DNA of 64,000 nt from Neospora caninum Liverpool (Eukaryota; Apicomplexa; Conoidasida; Eucoccidiorida; Sarcocystidae): positions 744,001-808,000 of the forward strand of contig NC_018397.1 of assembly GCF_000208865.1 (NCBI RefSeq). The letters are read 5' to 3'. Made by a program: the position numbers and the translations under genes. Of the stretch, positions 48,001 through 60,408 are shown one piece after another (position 1 is the stretch's first letter; each line of letters begins with the position of its first letter). The notes beneath the pieces are model-generated. The model was not told where the DNA came from and did no database searches. It was given only the letters and a program-made list of their open reading frames with translations.

Positions 48001-48920
48001 ATGGGGAATATGTGCGCCATTTGTTTGAACCCGGGGAAAGCGGCTAGCTGCAGCTGTTTCAATTTGGCGGTGGCGGTTCTAATTTTTGGCTCATATTATG
48101 GCTTAGTTGGCGGAATGGACTTGTGGCAGGCCACAAGATCGGATCCTGTCCTAATGACTCAAAAATACAACTCCATCTTCACGTTATCAGTTGCGGCCGC
48201 ACTACTCCTCTCGGTCCTTCTTGGAGTCCTGCGGCTGGGTATCATATCTTACATCTTCACGATGATGGTTTTCGTGTTGCAGCTGTCTGACGCAATTTTC
48301 AAGGTAAGATGCAGTCTTGTAAAAGGGGGAGTAAAGGTAGGCCAGTTTCCCTCGGCTCCCTTATGGAGTATAGGAACTCAGGCGGGCCTGATCGGAGGCA
48401 CGGCATGCTCTCTGAGCTCGGTTTTGCGATGGCACGGTAATGTGTGTCGTGGAGGCCCGAAGAGTATAGACAAACACCATCCAGGTCCCCAGAAACCCCC
48501 TACGAGGGGATCGTCTCCTCCAGAGATGACGCGTTCCCTTTGCTTTCGGTGCAAATCACACGGGAGAATGCTTTGTTGACGTGCCCAAAGAACTAGCGGG
48601 CTTACGTACAGTGTACAAGAGCGCCAATTTGCGATTGTTTGTGTCTTCAGCTGGTGACGTTCATATTGAACTGGGTCGAATGGGGAGTCGCTCTACATGA
48701 CGGTACCATGTCCTTCCAGTCAGCAATGGTTACCTCCTCTATCAGTCAAGTTCTAACAATTCTCCTTACCTTCTCCATGGCAAACGTCCTGTATAGTGCG
48801 GCGCTAGTGTACAAGGCAGGCGGAAATGGATGTGAGTATCGAAACTACAAGCAAATTGAGTCTGCAAATAGCGCCAGCAGCAGCAAGAAAGCGGATACCG
48901 AAACTGCGACGGAGGTGTAA
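48001..48920 (+). CDS. Unrecognised four-TM membrane protein with acylation-type N-terminus, two exons
   Basis: Exons are 48001-48303 (donor AAG|GTAAGA) and 48651-48920 (acceptor TCTTCAG), joined in phase 0 to give 190 residues. The start is the only ATG between the previous in-frame stop and the first membrane segment; its context is CTCAAGATGGGG. Hydrophobic segments lie at about 19-39, 59-77, 79-108 (crossing the splice junction) and 127-155. The N-terminus MGNMCAIC fits the PROSITE N-myristoylation pattern at Gly2, with Cys5, Cys8, Cys17 and Cys19 as possible palmitoylation sites. A hydrophilic tail of about 33 residues follows the last segment (Ser/Lys/Thr-rich, ending ATEV). I do not recognise the family. 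Myristoylation of a polytopic protein requires a cytosolic N-terminus. It is transcribed divergently from the dynein, so shared regulation is possible. Confidence 0.82.
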
Positions 48921-51900
48921 ACGGGATGAGAAGATCTAGGTCGTCCGGCATATCTCATTCAAGACCACTGAAATAATGGTACGAGAATGTCAACTAGGGA
49001 CAGACCTGGCAATAAATTTGTACCCGTGTGAGGCATATTGACTGCTGGAACGAGACTTCTTTTCCAAGCGATGGGGACAAGTGGATGCAGAACACGTTTT
49101 TGCCTCCGCATATTACAGGTTTCTGTGTGGGCATTGCGAATTTGCTAGTCTCGCTTATTTCGTCTCCTGGAACCGGAAAAATTGTCGAGTCTACCTTTGC
49201 ACAGAATTGGGATCTCGTATTTGGCATTTCAGTCCACCGTTAGGTTCCCCCACCCCTAGTCATGGGTTGTCACCGGGACTTACTGCGTTAATCGCCCGGG
49301 TCATCGTGAGATCCGCTCTTTTTTAATTCACCTGTGCATTGTGGATTGAGCTCCAGCAGTGGCCAAGCGTGTAACTGTAGGCTGAGTGTAGGTAAGAAGT
49401 CATCGCGCGCGCCGTCGTTGCAAGGCTCTCTCTGAGAGATTCATCGCAGAAGTACGGCGTTTGAAACTCTATGTTGCATATGAACGTAAAGGGCTCGTAT
49501 GCAAACTGTTTTCCCGGACGCCACCAGGCATGACTCCAACGCAGTCTCAACTTGTTCCCGGTACAACATCAATGAATCCGGGAAGCGTTCCAGTGTTGAC
49601 ATACGCAGTGGCAGCGAACAGTCGAGTTTGATTTGTTCCAACGTCCAACGCGACTAGCGCAGTCAATAGGAGAGGGGTAGTAGAGAAAAAATACAGCTCA
49701 ACTACCCTCGCGAAACCATCCATGATGGAAGTTACAGAAAGGCGTTCGTTGCTAAGCTTCACTGAAAGTGAATGCCCCGGTGACCGCATCTGAAGAATGT
49801 CACCACAAATCCGACGCGGAACGCTCGCCCAAACTGGGTAGGTATCTTCTCACACTTCTCACATCTTGTGGACACGTTCTCAACTCATGACAGCCATTAC
49901 AGCCTTCTGACACAGTGTTGACGTTTTTGAGGCAAAGGAAAGGCTGGTCTCAAAGAAAGGTGAGGGGAGGTTGCTCCTTCAGGGGAGCATGAGACAAGCG
50001 AAGCACATCCCTTCTTGTTCATGGCGAAACCTCACAGACGTCGAGAACACTTGCCTCCTTTAATATCACAACACTCTGACTCCAGTCAACGTTACACCAA
50101 GATGTGCCAGTTTCGCGTCAAATCACCACTGCACTGTGGTGAAGCATAAAGCACGGCTTTTACCTAACGAAGTCAACCACCCACGAGTTTCCCTGGCACT
50201 GGCGACGGGCAACGACGGCGTAGGGGGTCGTCTTTACCCTCAGACTGACGACACTTGTAATCATGTAGACTGTGTGGTGATGGTTTCTATTTTCGTTTTC
50301 GTGGTATTAATATCCGGCCAATGATTCACCCCAGTTCCATATCAGACACGTCTGTGTCGTTGACAAGTCTAAGTGCTGTATGCATTTCCTCTGCCAGCGA
50401 GCCTTACTACACATCGTTGTGGCCTCTTTTGACCCTTAGCCCCGATGCTACACGGCGCCGACGGACATGTGATGCCGCGAAGGAATAGAGCTCAAGCTGA
50501 AGACTCGATCGAAAGGCAGACGATCTTCCTTGGCCTTGGGTTACGGATTTTTTTTCAGCCCAGACGCTGGCAGCAATATCGTAGTCTGCAAATGTTAAAA
50601 GACGGCAGGCCGTTGGCTGTTGACTGTGGTTCTCCATCGTCAATTCCGCACGGAGCACGTAACTACGACGCTCTGAGTAACTGACCTGTTTGCAGATGAA
50701 CTTCGCTAATCCTTTGGCAGTGAATGCCTAGTTTGTCTGCTCAGGATTAGCAGCTCCGTCGTGTTTCAGCACAAAGTGCTTTCACATATGTGTACACGTT
50801 GGTATGTATGGCAATTATGATGAGGCGGCGTGTGTGGTCACTCACTCCAAACAGGCCTGCACAGGAAGGATGATCATATCGCGTCGCCTCCGCTATGAAA
50901 GAATAGTGCACCGACTAAAACTGCATTCGTGAAGCAAATGTATTCAGGGATCAAGTTTAAGCGCATAAGCGTGTGCGTGTGTATTCATTTATATGGAGGT
51001 CTGTATATACGTAACAATATATATACATGTCCTAAGGAAGTCATACGGCATCGTTTGACTGCCTTTCCAACTAAAGGAAAAAGAGAGTCTAGAGATCGAC
51101 AACATAACATGGAAAAAGGCGTTCAACTCCGTCCCGCGGGACTCTTCACCGGACAGCGCAATAATTTGACTCGTTTTATTTCAGGTTGAAGCCGTTACTT
51201 CCCGGTGCTTGCTGCGTTTAGCTGCAAAGCATACCAATGCATGTGTGCATGTGTACTTTCCTCCCAAGTTCTTATATCAGGTTTTTCTCGCTGTTTTCTC
51301 TCCTCGGTCTGCGTTCCTTTCATCGTTCCAAAACAAGAGCGGAGAAATAAATTGTCGTGTTGCGTTCTTGCCCTGGCTCCGCAGATATCTCTACGTCATC
51401 CGCTGTGAGCAAAATGGGTAACCGCGATGTGTGGTAGACGTTCAGAACGCAGTTTGTGTTTCCGCGTTACCTCATGCATGGGTCTCGAAAGGCATCCGTG
51501 TTTTCCTTGCACGTTGTTGAGCTAATCAACCAAGGTCCCTCCCTTCGGTGCTGAGCAGAAGAGAAATGGCACCTAGATTTCTCCTCCCTCCTAAACGACA
51601 AACAGCACGTGGTGAGATGTGGACGAAGTCACGGTTACGTGCTGCCCTCTGTCTTCCTTGCCTCGCGAGGCACGAGATTGGAAGAGGAGGCGCCTGTCGC
51701 TTGCTCATCCCGAAGCAACGGGACGAAGCGCTGCCCAGAACACTTTTCCGCTCTCAGCGGAGAAAGTGCTGACGAGTTCTCCTCACGTGGCCATGGACAT
51801 CCAGAACCAGAATCCCCAGGAGGGAAAGTGGCAGAGCGAGCTCGGTTTCCTCTCCCTCTATGCCAAGCTGACCGAGGCCGTGTTCTAGGCAGTGAGCCAG

Positions 51901-52370
51901 ATTGCAATCTGCCAGGTCGCTCGAAATGGCAGACCATGCCTTCGCTTGCGCCTGCCCGTCTTTCTGCTACCAACCTTCCTCTTTCGATGGGTGCAACAGT
52001 CGACAATGCTCTCATAGGCGGCGTGAAAAGCTAGTCGCTGTCTAGCCATTCGCTTAGCACACGCGTTCATCTTGAATCTCCTCTCGGGTCCTCGTCCACG
52101 CAGCAATATGAACGACACATAGGTAGGCCTGCTTTGAGAATCCATCAGAAGATTTCTTCTTTCAGCCTTCGCGTACATTGACAATCTTCTTTATCATTTT
52201 TTAAAATTGCCACTCTCGCGCTCCTCTTGTCTTGACACACTGCTTCCTTCAAGCAAAGCCTCTGTTGGACGGGGATTTTCTCGTCCGTCTTCTGGCTCGC
52301 TCGCTTGTCTCTTCTGAAGGCAGATTTCGGGTGGACCCTTTCGTCTCTCGTTTTCTGTCTTCGTCGCAAC
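48921..52370. other. Intergenic stretch without a supportable gene
   Basis: This should include the 3' UTR of the tetraspan gene. ORFs up to about 140 codons exist on both strands, but they overlap each other and lack domains, signal peptides or consistent splice signals. I see no RNA gene or repeat array here. Confidence 0.5.
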
Positions 52371-52733
52371 ATGTTTCTGTTTGCGACTTGTTTGCTTGCT
52401 GCAGTGACAGCAGCTGCAGGGCCGGCCGCTGTGGTTGGGGCCCTGTCAGTACAAATGGAGGAAAGGAAATCGAGGGTGGGGGCGGTTTTCTCTTCCGCCT
52501 CTTATCCTCTCGGTCGCTCGGCTCTGGCTTCGTTTCCCGATGGTCGCTCTTCGGTCTGTCCGTCTGCCCGTCGTCGCCGTCGTTCAGTCACCTTCGCGGC
52601 GTCACCAACTTACCTTCCGCCGCCGCCCTCTTGTCCGCGTTCTTCGCTCTTTTCTGCTCCGCGCCTCACGTGCTGCTGGAAACCGGCTCCAGAAACCGCG
52701 GAACGGGATCTGGAGTTCGTGGTGCATCCGTGA
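52371..52733 (+). CDS. Candidate small secreted protein ORF (weak)
   Basis: The ORF encodes 120 residues from an ATG at 52371, in the context CGCAACATGTTT. The first 24 residues (MFLFATCLLAAVTAAAGPAA, then VVGA) look like a cleavable signal peptide. The remainder is rich in Ser, Pro and Arg (RRRRRS near the middle, PPPPS, several Cys) with no recognisable domain, so it may be either a fast-evolving secreted protein or a chance ORF. It could also be the first exon of a spliced gene. Only the signal-peptide look supports it. Confidence 0.25.
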   Translation: MFLFATCLLAAVTAAAGPAAVVGALSVQMEERKSRVGAVFSSASYPLGRSALASFPDGRSSVCPSARRRRRSVTFAASPTYLPPPPSCPRSSLFSAPRLTCCWKPAPETAERDLEFVVHP

Positions 52734-55700
52734 GAGGGGCGTGAGCCCCCTGGAGCTGGAACGAGGACGATGAAACAAACGACGAACCAAGCCAAAAGAC
52801 GACAACTACGACGACGAGCAAGAGTTGCCAGACGGAAACAAGAAGGAGCCACGCACGACAGGACAAAGAGGGTGGAACGAGGATGGTGCTCTTGCCCTTG
52901 GTTTCCTCGGAGTGCGTCCGGTGGTGTGTGCTTGTGTTGTGTTCACTGCTTGTCTTGTTTCTTCCCAGATACATGCAGTGTACGTGTCAAAAAAAAGACC
53001 TTTAAAATCTTTTTTCATCTCGCGCTTGGTCCCGCGCGTCCACGAGTGACGCTCGATGTCACCACTCACAAATAAGCTCCACGAACCGCCAGCCACGCAT
53101 ATTTGTACACTATCTTCTGGATGTCAGTGGAGTCTCCTGCTCCGGCCCCAATTTCTCTCCTCTACGTCCAAGAAGGGGCAATCACCAGAATAAAGGTGTT
53201 AAACAGGGGACGAACAGAATGTTTAGAGGGGTTAGTTCTAGACTGAGCCTGAGATACACACTGTATATTCAGCGAGACAATGTGTGTTAGTTCAGAAACG
53301 AGGCTTCACTCGAATTGGGGCCCCCAGAACAGGCACGGGAGGACAGCGGCGGTACTCATCGTACTTTCTGCTCAGGTGGCGATTCCGTCTTGCCGGCAAA
53401 GCGTCAGCAGAATACACCCCGCAAATGTCCTCGATATGCGATTTTGGGTTACCGCCTCTGTTGTTGTATGCCTGTCATGTTAAGTCCTCGAACGATAGTC
53501 GTGTCCATGGGCGATATGGAGAACAAGCATCTCCTTACACGTGTATAGTTGTGCCTAAACACTAACCGAATTAAGATGATTCAAGCGCTTTTTACGTTTA
53601 TTGAGTGCGTGAAGGGCATTGCTGTCCTTTATGCGGAAACCTCTACATTCACCCTTTAAGCCTGTGTACCTACATAAATGCTTCAGGGACTTATATGCGC
53701 CACGTGTTCCTGTCTCCTGGTGGACTACTACCATTTGTGAACTTCTGGTCAGATCCTAAGTACGCAGTGAGCAAACCATCTGGTTTGCTTGACAAGCATT
53801 ACCAGATTCATGTAAACGACGAGAGCATCACGATGTTAGTTCGGTTGGTACAAAATATCAAACCTCACACTAATTAACTGTGTTAAATAATACAGAGGCG
53901 GCGGCCGTTCGTTGATGCTCCTGAAAGAAGACTGTAGTCCTTTCGTTGGCGTGTGCCAAGTTTCGGCGGCAGTCTGGAGACAAGAAGATGGATAGAAATG
54001 AGAATTTAGTGTTCTTTTTCTTCGATTTCTCTGGTGTTGTGCAGAAGACTGATGTGCGCTGTTTTGATCCGCGATTCCTCTTCAACATCTCGTCGGAACG
54101 CGTGCAGCTTCTTTGGTAAAAAGGAACGGAAAAAAAACGTGTGCGACACCCATGCAAGAGCGGCGCAACAGAAGTTTCGTTTGCACCGCGTCGGTTGTCG
54201 GCTCTGTTCACCGGCTGCTAATGGGTAAGAAACATGCGTTCGTGTTGTGCTTGTTTTCACCCCTCGATGTTCGCTGCATTCTCCCCGATCCAGGAAAGAG
54301 GTGTCGTTTGCAGTTGCCTCCTGGTCCTCCCCCGTGAGAGGAGAGAGGCTAGTTTTCCGTATTGGGGGATTCACAGAGGGGTCTGTGTTTTCTCGACTCT
54401 TGAGCCGTGTCTCAGGGTGTGTTTCATTGGCATGCGCACTACGGTGTTGTCTATTGTTTAAGCAATAGACGAAATATAACCCCACGTGTCTCTTCCGCCT
54501 TAACCTGAGAAACGCTGGTGTCTTGGTCAGAGTACTATCTTGTCTCAGATGTAGCCGTGTTTTTGTGCCTTCTTTTCCCAGCTGACTGGGAGCCTTTTCG
54601 ACAGTCCTCCATAAACCGTCGGAGCCGACTTTTTCTCAGGAGGGTATGTGTGAACTAGAACTCCAATGACAGTGGAGGGAGGCGCTGGATCAATGGTGGA
54701 TTGATATTCTTCTTTCTTCATGAAAAGGAAGATAAAAATAACGCCGTTCTCTGTTCGTTTTTCTCATCCAGTAGAGAGAGTCTTGTCTCGTGTTTTTGTT
54801 GACGCGACAAACTCTGTAAAGATAAAGACGGCAGTGCTAGCAGGTCGTCCATCGAGGGGACTGGGTCCTGTGTTTCCAGCACGTAAACGAAAATATTGTC
54901 GTCGCGTTTCTCCCTTTTCTCTGTCTTCGTTTAGCGAAAAACCTGGTTGGATCGTGTCCAACGCCTTCTGTTCGGGAGGATTCCGTCGTCGTCTCCCCAA
55001 ATTCGATCGTTGCTTTCCACTCCGCCTGGGTCCGCCCACTCTAGGCACCGTCACAGTCTTGCGAGACAACGCCATCAAGAAAGGCGGCACTCACCCTTTG
55101 AAACGTGCTGAAGCAGCGATTCACGCGCACGTTTGCTGCAATTCTTCCGTCTGAACAAAACAAGCCTCGATTTTTTGAACTTTTTTTCCACGCGCGAAGT
55201 CTTTCCGCTGCTCTGCATCGTCTGGAGGCGCCGGCCCGCATATCTCCTTCCTTGTATCTTGCAAGCGTCCTTCGTTTTCAGAGGCCACAGCTCCCCTTCC
55301 TCTCTTTTCTCAAATGTGGTAGCATTCCTTGTCTAGGACTGCACAACCCCACCGACAGAGATATCGGCACAGTCTCCACAAGGCTCTATCTTCTGTCTTC
55401 ATTCAACGGCGCGAACCTTCTCGCGCTCAGTTCGCGGCCGCGGTGCTGTGAGGGCGGAGTCGAGAGACAACCCCCCTATAAGAGGTGCCGAAGAACGCCA
55501 GAGAGAGTCCGGTTCGGACGTTTCTAGGGTTACCGTGCATCCGAGCAGAACAGAAGATAGAGCCGAGGTTTTGGCCGCGCGTCGCCCTCCGGTACAGCCG
55601 AACAGAGAACCGCCAGAGACACTTGCGACGGCTTCGTACCCCCGACGGTGAAAGAAAACACCGTTTTCTTTCGCTCGCGTGCCGCACCTGTGAAGAAATC

Positions 55701-55832
55701 AAGTTTCAATACGTTTCGACAAGAAGGTTGGCGTGTGTTCATTTCCTTGGCGCGGTCGGTTTTGCATGTGCATCGACTGACGTTGACATCGTTTTTTCTT
55801 GTGGTGCGAAGGCGGTTCTGTTTTTGTTCAAG
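52734..55832. other. Intergenic region and 5' flank of the TMEM87-like gene
   Basis: This holds the promoter and probably a long 5' UTR of the plus-strand gene at 55833. The frame of that gene is open back to 55485 but has no ATG, so I treat it as leader. Other ORFs (for example 54720-55154) show no domain. I see no structured repeat here. Confidence 0.5.
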
Positions 55833-58800
55833 ATGAGGAGGCCTGGAGCACCCGAAGGTTTGTCTGCGGACTCGGAAGAGGACGAGAGGCTTCCGAGCGG
55901 GCGCACAAGCCTGCGGTCCGTTGGCTTAGACAACCGCCGCGATTTCTTCTCGCAGAGTCCGACGCTGGCTGCGTTCGCCGCACCTGGCTCTCCAGTTTCC
56001 CTGTTCCGCCGCACCTCTTTCTCCTATGTCTCCGTCCCGTCTGTCTTCGTTGCGCTTTGCCTCGGTCTCCTCGTCGCTTGCCTCTCTGTCCCATGTGCTG
56101 GCCAGATTGTCACGTACACCAACCAGTCTGCGCCGGAGCCCCTCCACATCGCTGCGGAAAAGGGCGCGTTTTTTCTCTACGGCAAAAACACAAAATTCTA
56201 CTTCCCCTTCATCAGCCTCTTCCTCTCCTCGTCTTCCGACTCTCCGCCCGCGCCGACGGTCACGTTCAAGAACGTGCGGTTAACCGCTGAGTCGTCCGCC
56301 ACGGTTCAGAAGGCCCTGGAGGAGGGACCAACCGAGTCCTCGGCCTCGCCCGCTTTCTCGGCGCGCTCGCCCGCCTCTCTGGAACTCGCCCTCCTGCCGT
56401 ACGCCTACGTCCGCACGCTGTTCACCTCTCCGACTGCCGCTCCCTTTTGCTGCTCTGCGCAGGCACCCTCTGGCGAGGGCGAGCACCCTTCCTTCTCCAT
56501 CCCAACCTCCTTCTCCCCAACGAATGAGTGCCCGTACCCTGGAGCGCTCAAGCGGCCCATCACTGGCGATGCAATTCCGCTTCTCTCCTCTTCTCTTGGG
56601 GCCGAGGGAGGCTCGACGCGAGAGCCGACTTCTCCTCGGGTGCCCGTTGCTGTCCGAGACGCGGCTGTCGCTGGCCAGTATGTCTGTCCCCTCACCTTGC
56701 GCGACGAGGGCGCCGAGACCGGCGAGAGACGCATCCAGATGGAGATTGAAGAAAGCGACATCTACTTCCTCGTCGCCTCCAACTGCGGCAACTTTAAGGG
56801 CCTCACATTTGAAGGCGAGGTGGCGGTCCGGAACGCGTACGGCTATCTGCCGGGGTACGAGTACCCCAAGATTCCCTTCTACTTCCTCTTCATGCTCGTC
56901 TACCTTGTCGTCTGCTTCGTCTGGGGGTGTCTGATGTACAGACAACGCGCCAACTTGATCACGTTCCACAAATTCATGCTCGTCGTCGCAGTGCTCGGCT
57001 TCCTGGAAAGCCTGGCGCTCTTCGTCTACCTGTACGACTACAATATGAGGGGTGACCGAAACAAAGTGCTGCTCGTCGTCTCCATCCTCGTCTCAGTCGT
57101 GAAAAGCATCTTTTCCTACATGCTCGTGCTCCTCGGAGCAATAGGCTGGTCCATCACCGTCCCCGTCCTGGAAAAAAAGACTGTCGTCCGCATGCAAATC
57201 ATCGTTGTCCTCTACATTATTCTCGACACGGTCAGGTGAGACCCTTGGTTGCCGCGCAGCAGATCGCGGGGCCGCAACGCGCAGAAGCGATCGAAGCGAT
57301 TCCACAGAGAAAGTCGACTGTCAGCCAGAAGTTAGCACCAGAAAATAAAAGGTGCAAGGACACAATTGTACGGTCTTGGGGGCCCGTTCACGCATCGTAC
57401 AAGGCGATTTGCCAGTGCGTAGGGGATGCAGATAAACACACACACGATGGGTTTCCGTCCGTAGATTCCCGAGTTTGTTTCGGGATCGCTCTGTGTGGGT
57501 ATCTGTCACGTGCAGACAAGTCAGCGACGAATTCAGCAACTCTCACTCCCTGCCTCTTGTTCTCCTCTTAACTTGCCTCATTCCCATCTCGACCCTCAAC
57601 GGAGTTCTCTTCTACTGGATTATCTCGTCCATCAACAACAACATTGAAGTAAGTATTGGCTCCGGCAAAAAGTGTGTAGAAATACACTTGCCACTCGTAT
57701 GCACATACATGTACGCCTCTGTGGCCGTCCGAGACGGGAAGGGGGTGCTCCCAGACGAGCCAGCAGACTGGCAAATGGGCCGCCACGAGGTCCCCGGAGA
57801 GTTGAGTAGATCGATGAAAAGTAGCAAGGGTTGTATGCCTCGAGTGGATCTCTTCTTTGACGGGACCACCGATCGTCCAGGGGGAACTGAAATCGACTGC
57901 AGGGGTCGGCTGTACGAGAGGTGGGCACTTTCCTTTTTAGTACCCTTTACCGTTTTCCTGTCGTGAGACTTTGCATGCCGAGTGCCAGCCGAGACACCGT
58001 GCTCGGGAGCGACGCCTGTGAAAGGGTGGACGGCACGTTTGTTTTCTTCTGAGACGAGCGCCTGGACTGGAAGGTTTCAGGCATTCTGTGTGTAGCGACG
58101 CCTGGCCCGCTGGGTGTAGATGTGCCGAGAGACGCGGATGCGTGGTTGAAGAGCGACTGTGCGATATGCAGGCGCTGTACGGATTTTGCATGTCTCTTCA
58201 GATGCTGCAACAACAGAAACAGCACGAGAAGCTGCTCATCTACAGGCGTCTATACGCGGTCCTCCTTCTAGCAATTGTCTTGGCTATCATCGATCTTCTC
58301 TGCCAGATCTACGTAGCTTCTTGGGTAAGAGAACCGGGAGCCTCTTACTGGCTATCGTGCCGACCGATTATTCTCACCTAGGGGCGGACGAGGCTTCTCT
58401 TTTGTAGAGGAACCGGATGTGTACATCTTGCAATACATATTTTTGTATGCTTTGTATTAAGTGGATGTAAGGACGCGAGTTCCTGCATGCTGCAGTATGT
58501 TTCCGCCGTATGTCGGCGCTGGGGCGTGCGCAGTTGCATTTCCTTCAGAAGGCGTCTTCGAGATGAGGAGCGTACAGGTTGGTCCCTTTGTGTTTTTCAA
58601 GCGACTTGTTCGACGGCCCCCATCTCTCTGCTGAGTTTTCGGGAGTTTTCTCCGTCTGAGGGGCATCGTGTGTGTGTGTGTGTGTGTTTGGCGCTCAGGA
58701 TGCGTCGGACCGATGGAGAGACCAGTGGTGGTTGAGCGACGCCATTCCCCACTTTCTCTTCCTTCTCGTCCTCGCCGCAATGATGGCCATATGGAGGCCT

Positions 58801-60408
58801 AGCCAGCAATCCAGACGGTGAGCACGAACCCTCCGCTTTTTTAGCGCCGCTCTCTTCAAGCGCGATCGCGTTTCTACAGATCAAGCCGTGTCACATTTGT
58901 GCGTAGAGGTGCGTGTATACAGCTACAGTTGTGTTCTGTGTACGTGTGTATTTGTTCATACGGATAGAAGGCGACTGGGGTATACTGTATGTGTGCTGCG
59001 TACGAAGGGAGTCGGCATTAAAGGAGATGTCTATAGTACATGCCGGTGGATGTGGATTCGCCTTCGTAGACAAGGTTTTTAGATCAGTGAAGAGAAGTAA
59101 CCCTGGACATGCACCGTTTTGATCTGCAGCTTCCGACAAAGGTGTCTCTTCGGTTTGTGCGTTCCCCTCAGGCTGGCTTACTTCACAGAGTTGGGCGATG
59201 TGGACGATCTCGAAAATCATCCCGCTCACACAAAGAATGTAAGGTTATATGTTTTCGCTTTTTCCGAAATGGAGAGCGTGAGATACAGAACCTTTCACCT
59301 TCGACGCGACCGTTTCCCCCTACTGGCGTGAATCTCGGACTCAGTCCGAGAGAGACCAGTGCCTTGATGTGGAAGTACACTGGAAAACACAGTCGCTGAT
59401 GAGGAGCTCGCGAGGGCAAGCAGCCTCTTTTGAAGATGTCGACTGAGAATACTTCCTTCTCGGGACGGCTTGTGAAAAAGCGTCTCAAAGGGATTCGTGG
59501 AACGTATGCATGCACGTGCCTGTGCGTGACCATAGCTAGTGTGCGTAATGTATCTGCATGCATATGCATGCGTACCATGTATGGGGTGGAGTAGATAGTT
59601 TACGCATATACAGGTAGGTATGATAGGTAGTATCTCATACAGATACAGAATGGCGTGTATAAACGTACACTTCCAGGCGTAGGTGGGGTTCAGCTGGGTT
59701 GTGGGTTTCAGCTGGTTGACTGTGTTTGGCTTTATGTTGTTCAGGCGGCGGACTTGCATGTCTGGGGCGAGGAGCTCGACTTTCATGACCACGTAGGCCC
59801 TTCACGTGCTCGTGTGGAAAATGGAAGGAAACTGCCTCGTATTTTTTTCTGAGAGGCCTGGCTCAGGAACACACAGAAGCCTTTGCCTAAACCGTTGTAT
59901 CCATTCAGCGTACAAAAGAATCTGTCTGCTAGATAAAAGGACACAGGACAACTGTGCCGTCACCCTACGTCTACACAAATCCATACATATCTAGACGTGT
60001 TTTTTATGTATGTGTAATTCCGAAAGTACTGACGTGTAAAGAATCGGATTTTTCGCGTACTGGATTGTCTTTTCATCTATGTCCTCATGGCATATGCAGT
60101 TCTCGGAGGAAGAGCTGGAAGCAGGAATTCCGAACTTCAAACTGCACTCTGTTGGGTCAATGAGTGACGATGGGAATTTGTCTGACGAGGATCTGCAAGG
60201 AGACGAGGAAGGCTTCCACACCAGCACACAGCTGACCCCAACGTCCTCTCAACGCCTCCCGACGCCGACTCACTCCGCCGGGGAGGGGAATAAGCCGCAG
60301 CCTCAGGTTGTCGGAAGGGAAACGCTGGATGACGAGGTGGAAATGACGACGCAAGATGGCGCGTCGACAAACGGCCGTAGATTAGAGCATGGACAGGTAC
60401 GCTTTTGA
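55833..60408 (+). CDS. TMEM87-like (GOST family, Lung_7-TM_R fold) seven-TM Golgi-type protein, seven exons
   Basis: Exons: 55833-57235, 57516-57648, 58202-58324, 58699-58817, 59172-59238, 59745-59792, 60100-60408. All phases agree, giving 733 residues. A cytosolic-looking acidic leader (1-65) precedes a hydrophobic signal or signal-anchor segment (about 66-88, ending PCAG). A lumenal domain of about 250 residues follows, with paired Cys and an Ala/Ser/Pro-rich insertion. Seven TM helices lie roughly at 347-365, 380-401, 411-443, 453-470, 480-502, 527-550 and 566-586. Family marks are YDYNMRGDRNKVLL, LGAIGWSITVPVL, the DAIPHFLFLLVL helix and AIWRPSQQSRRLAYF, which parallels the WRPS-N-x-R-[FY]-A-[FY] motif ending the TMEM87 core. 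TMEM87 proteins act in the Golgi, in endosome-to-Golgi retrieval and possibly as conductances. The tail is acidic and Ser-rich (DDGNLSDEDLQGDEE). The start is the only ATG before the signal segment. GPR107/108 is the alternative subfamily and fits less well. Confidence 0.88.

Noticed and set aside
55485..55832. Upstream extension of the TMEM87-like frame
   Set aside because: The frame is open but has no ATG and no hydrophobic or domain signal, so it is treated as leader.
59333..59351. Short palindrome TCTCGGACTCAGTCCGAGA
   Set aside because: Nine-base arms around one central base, in a 720-base stretch between coding exons; not long enough to argue function.
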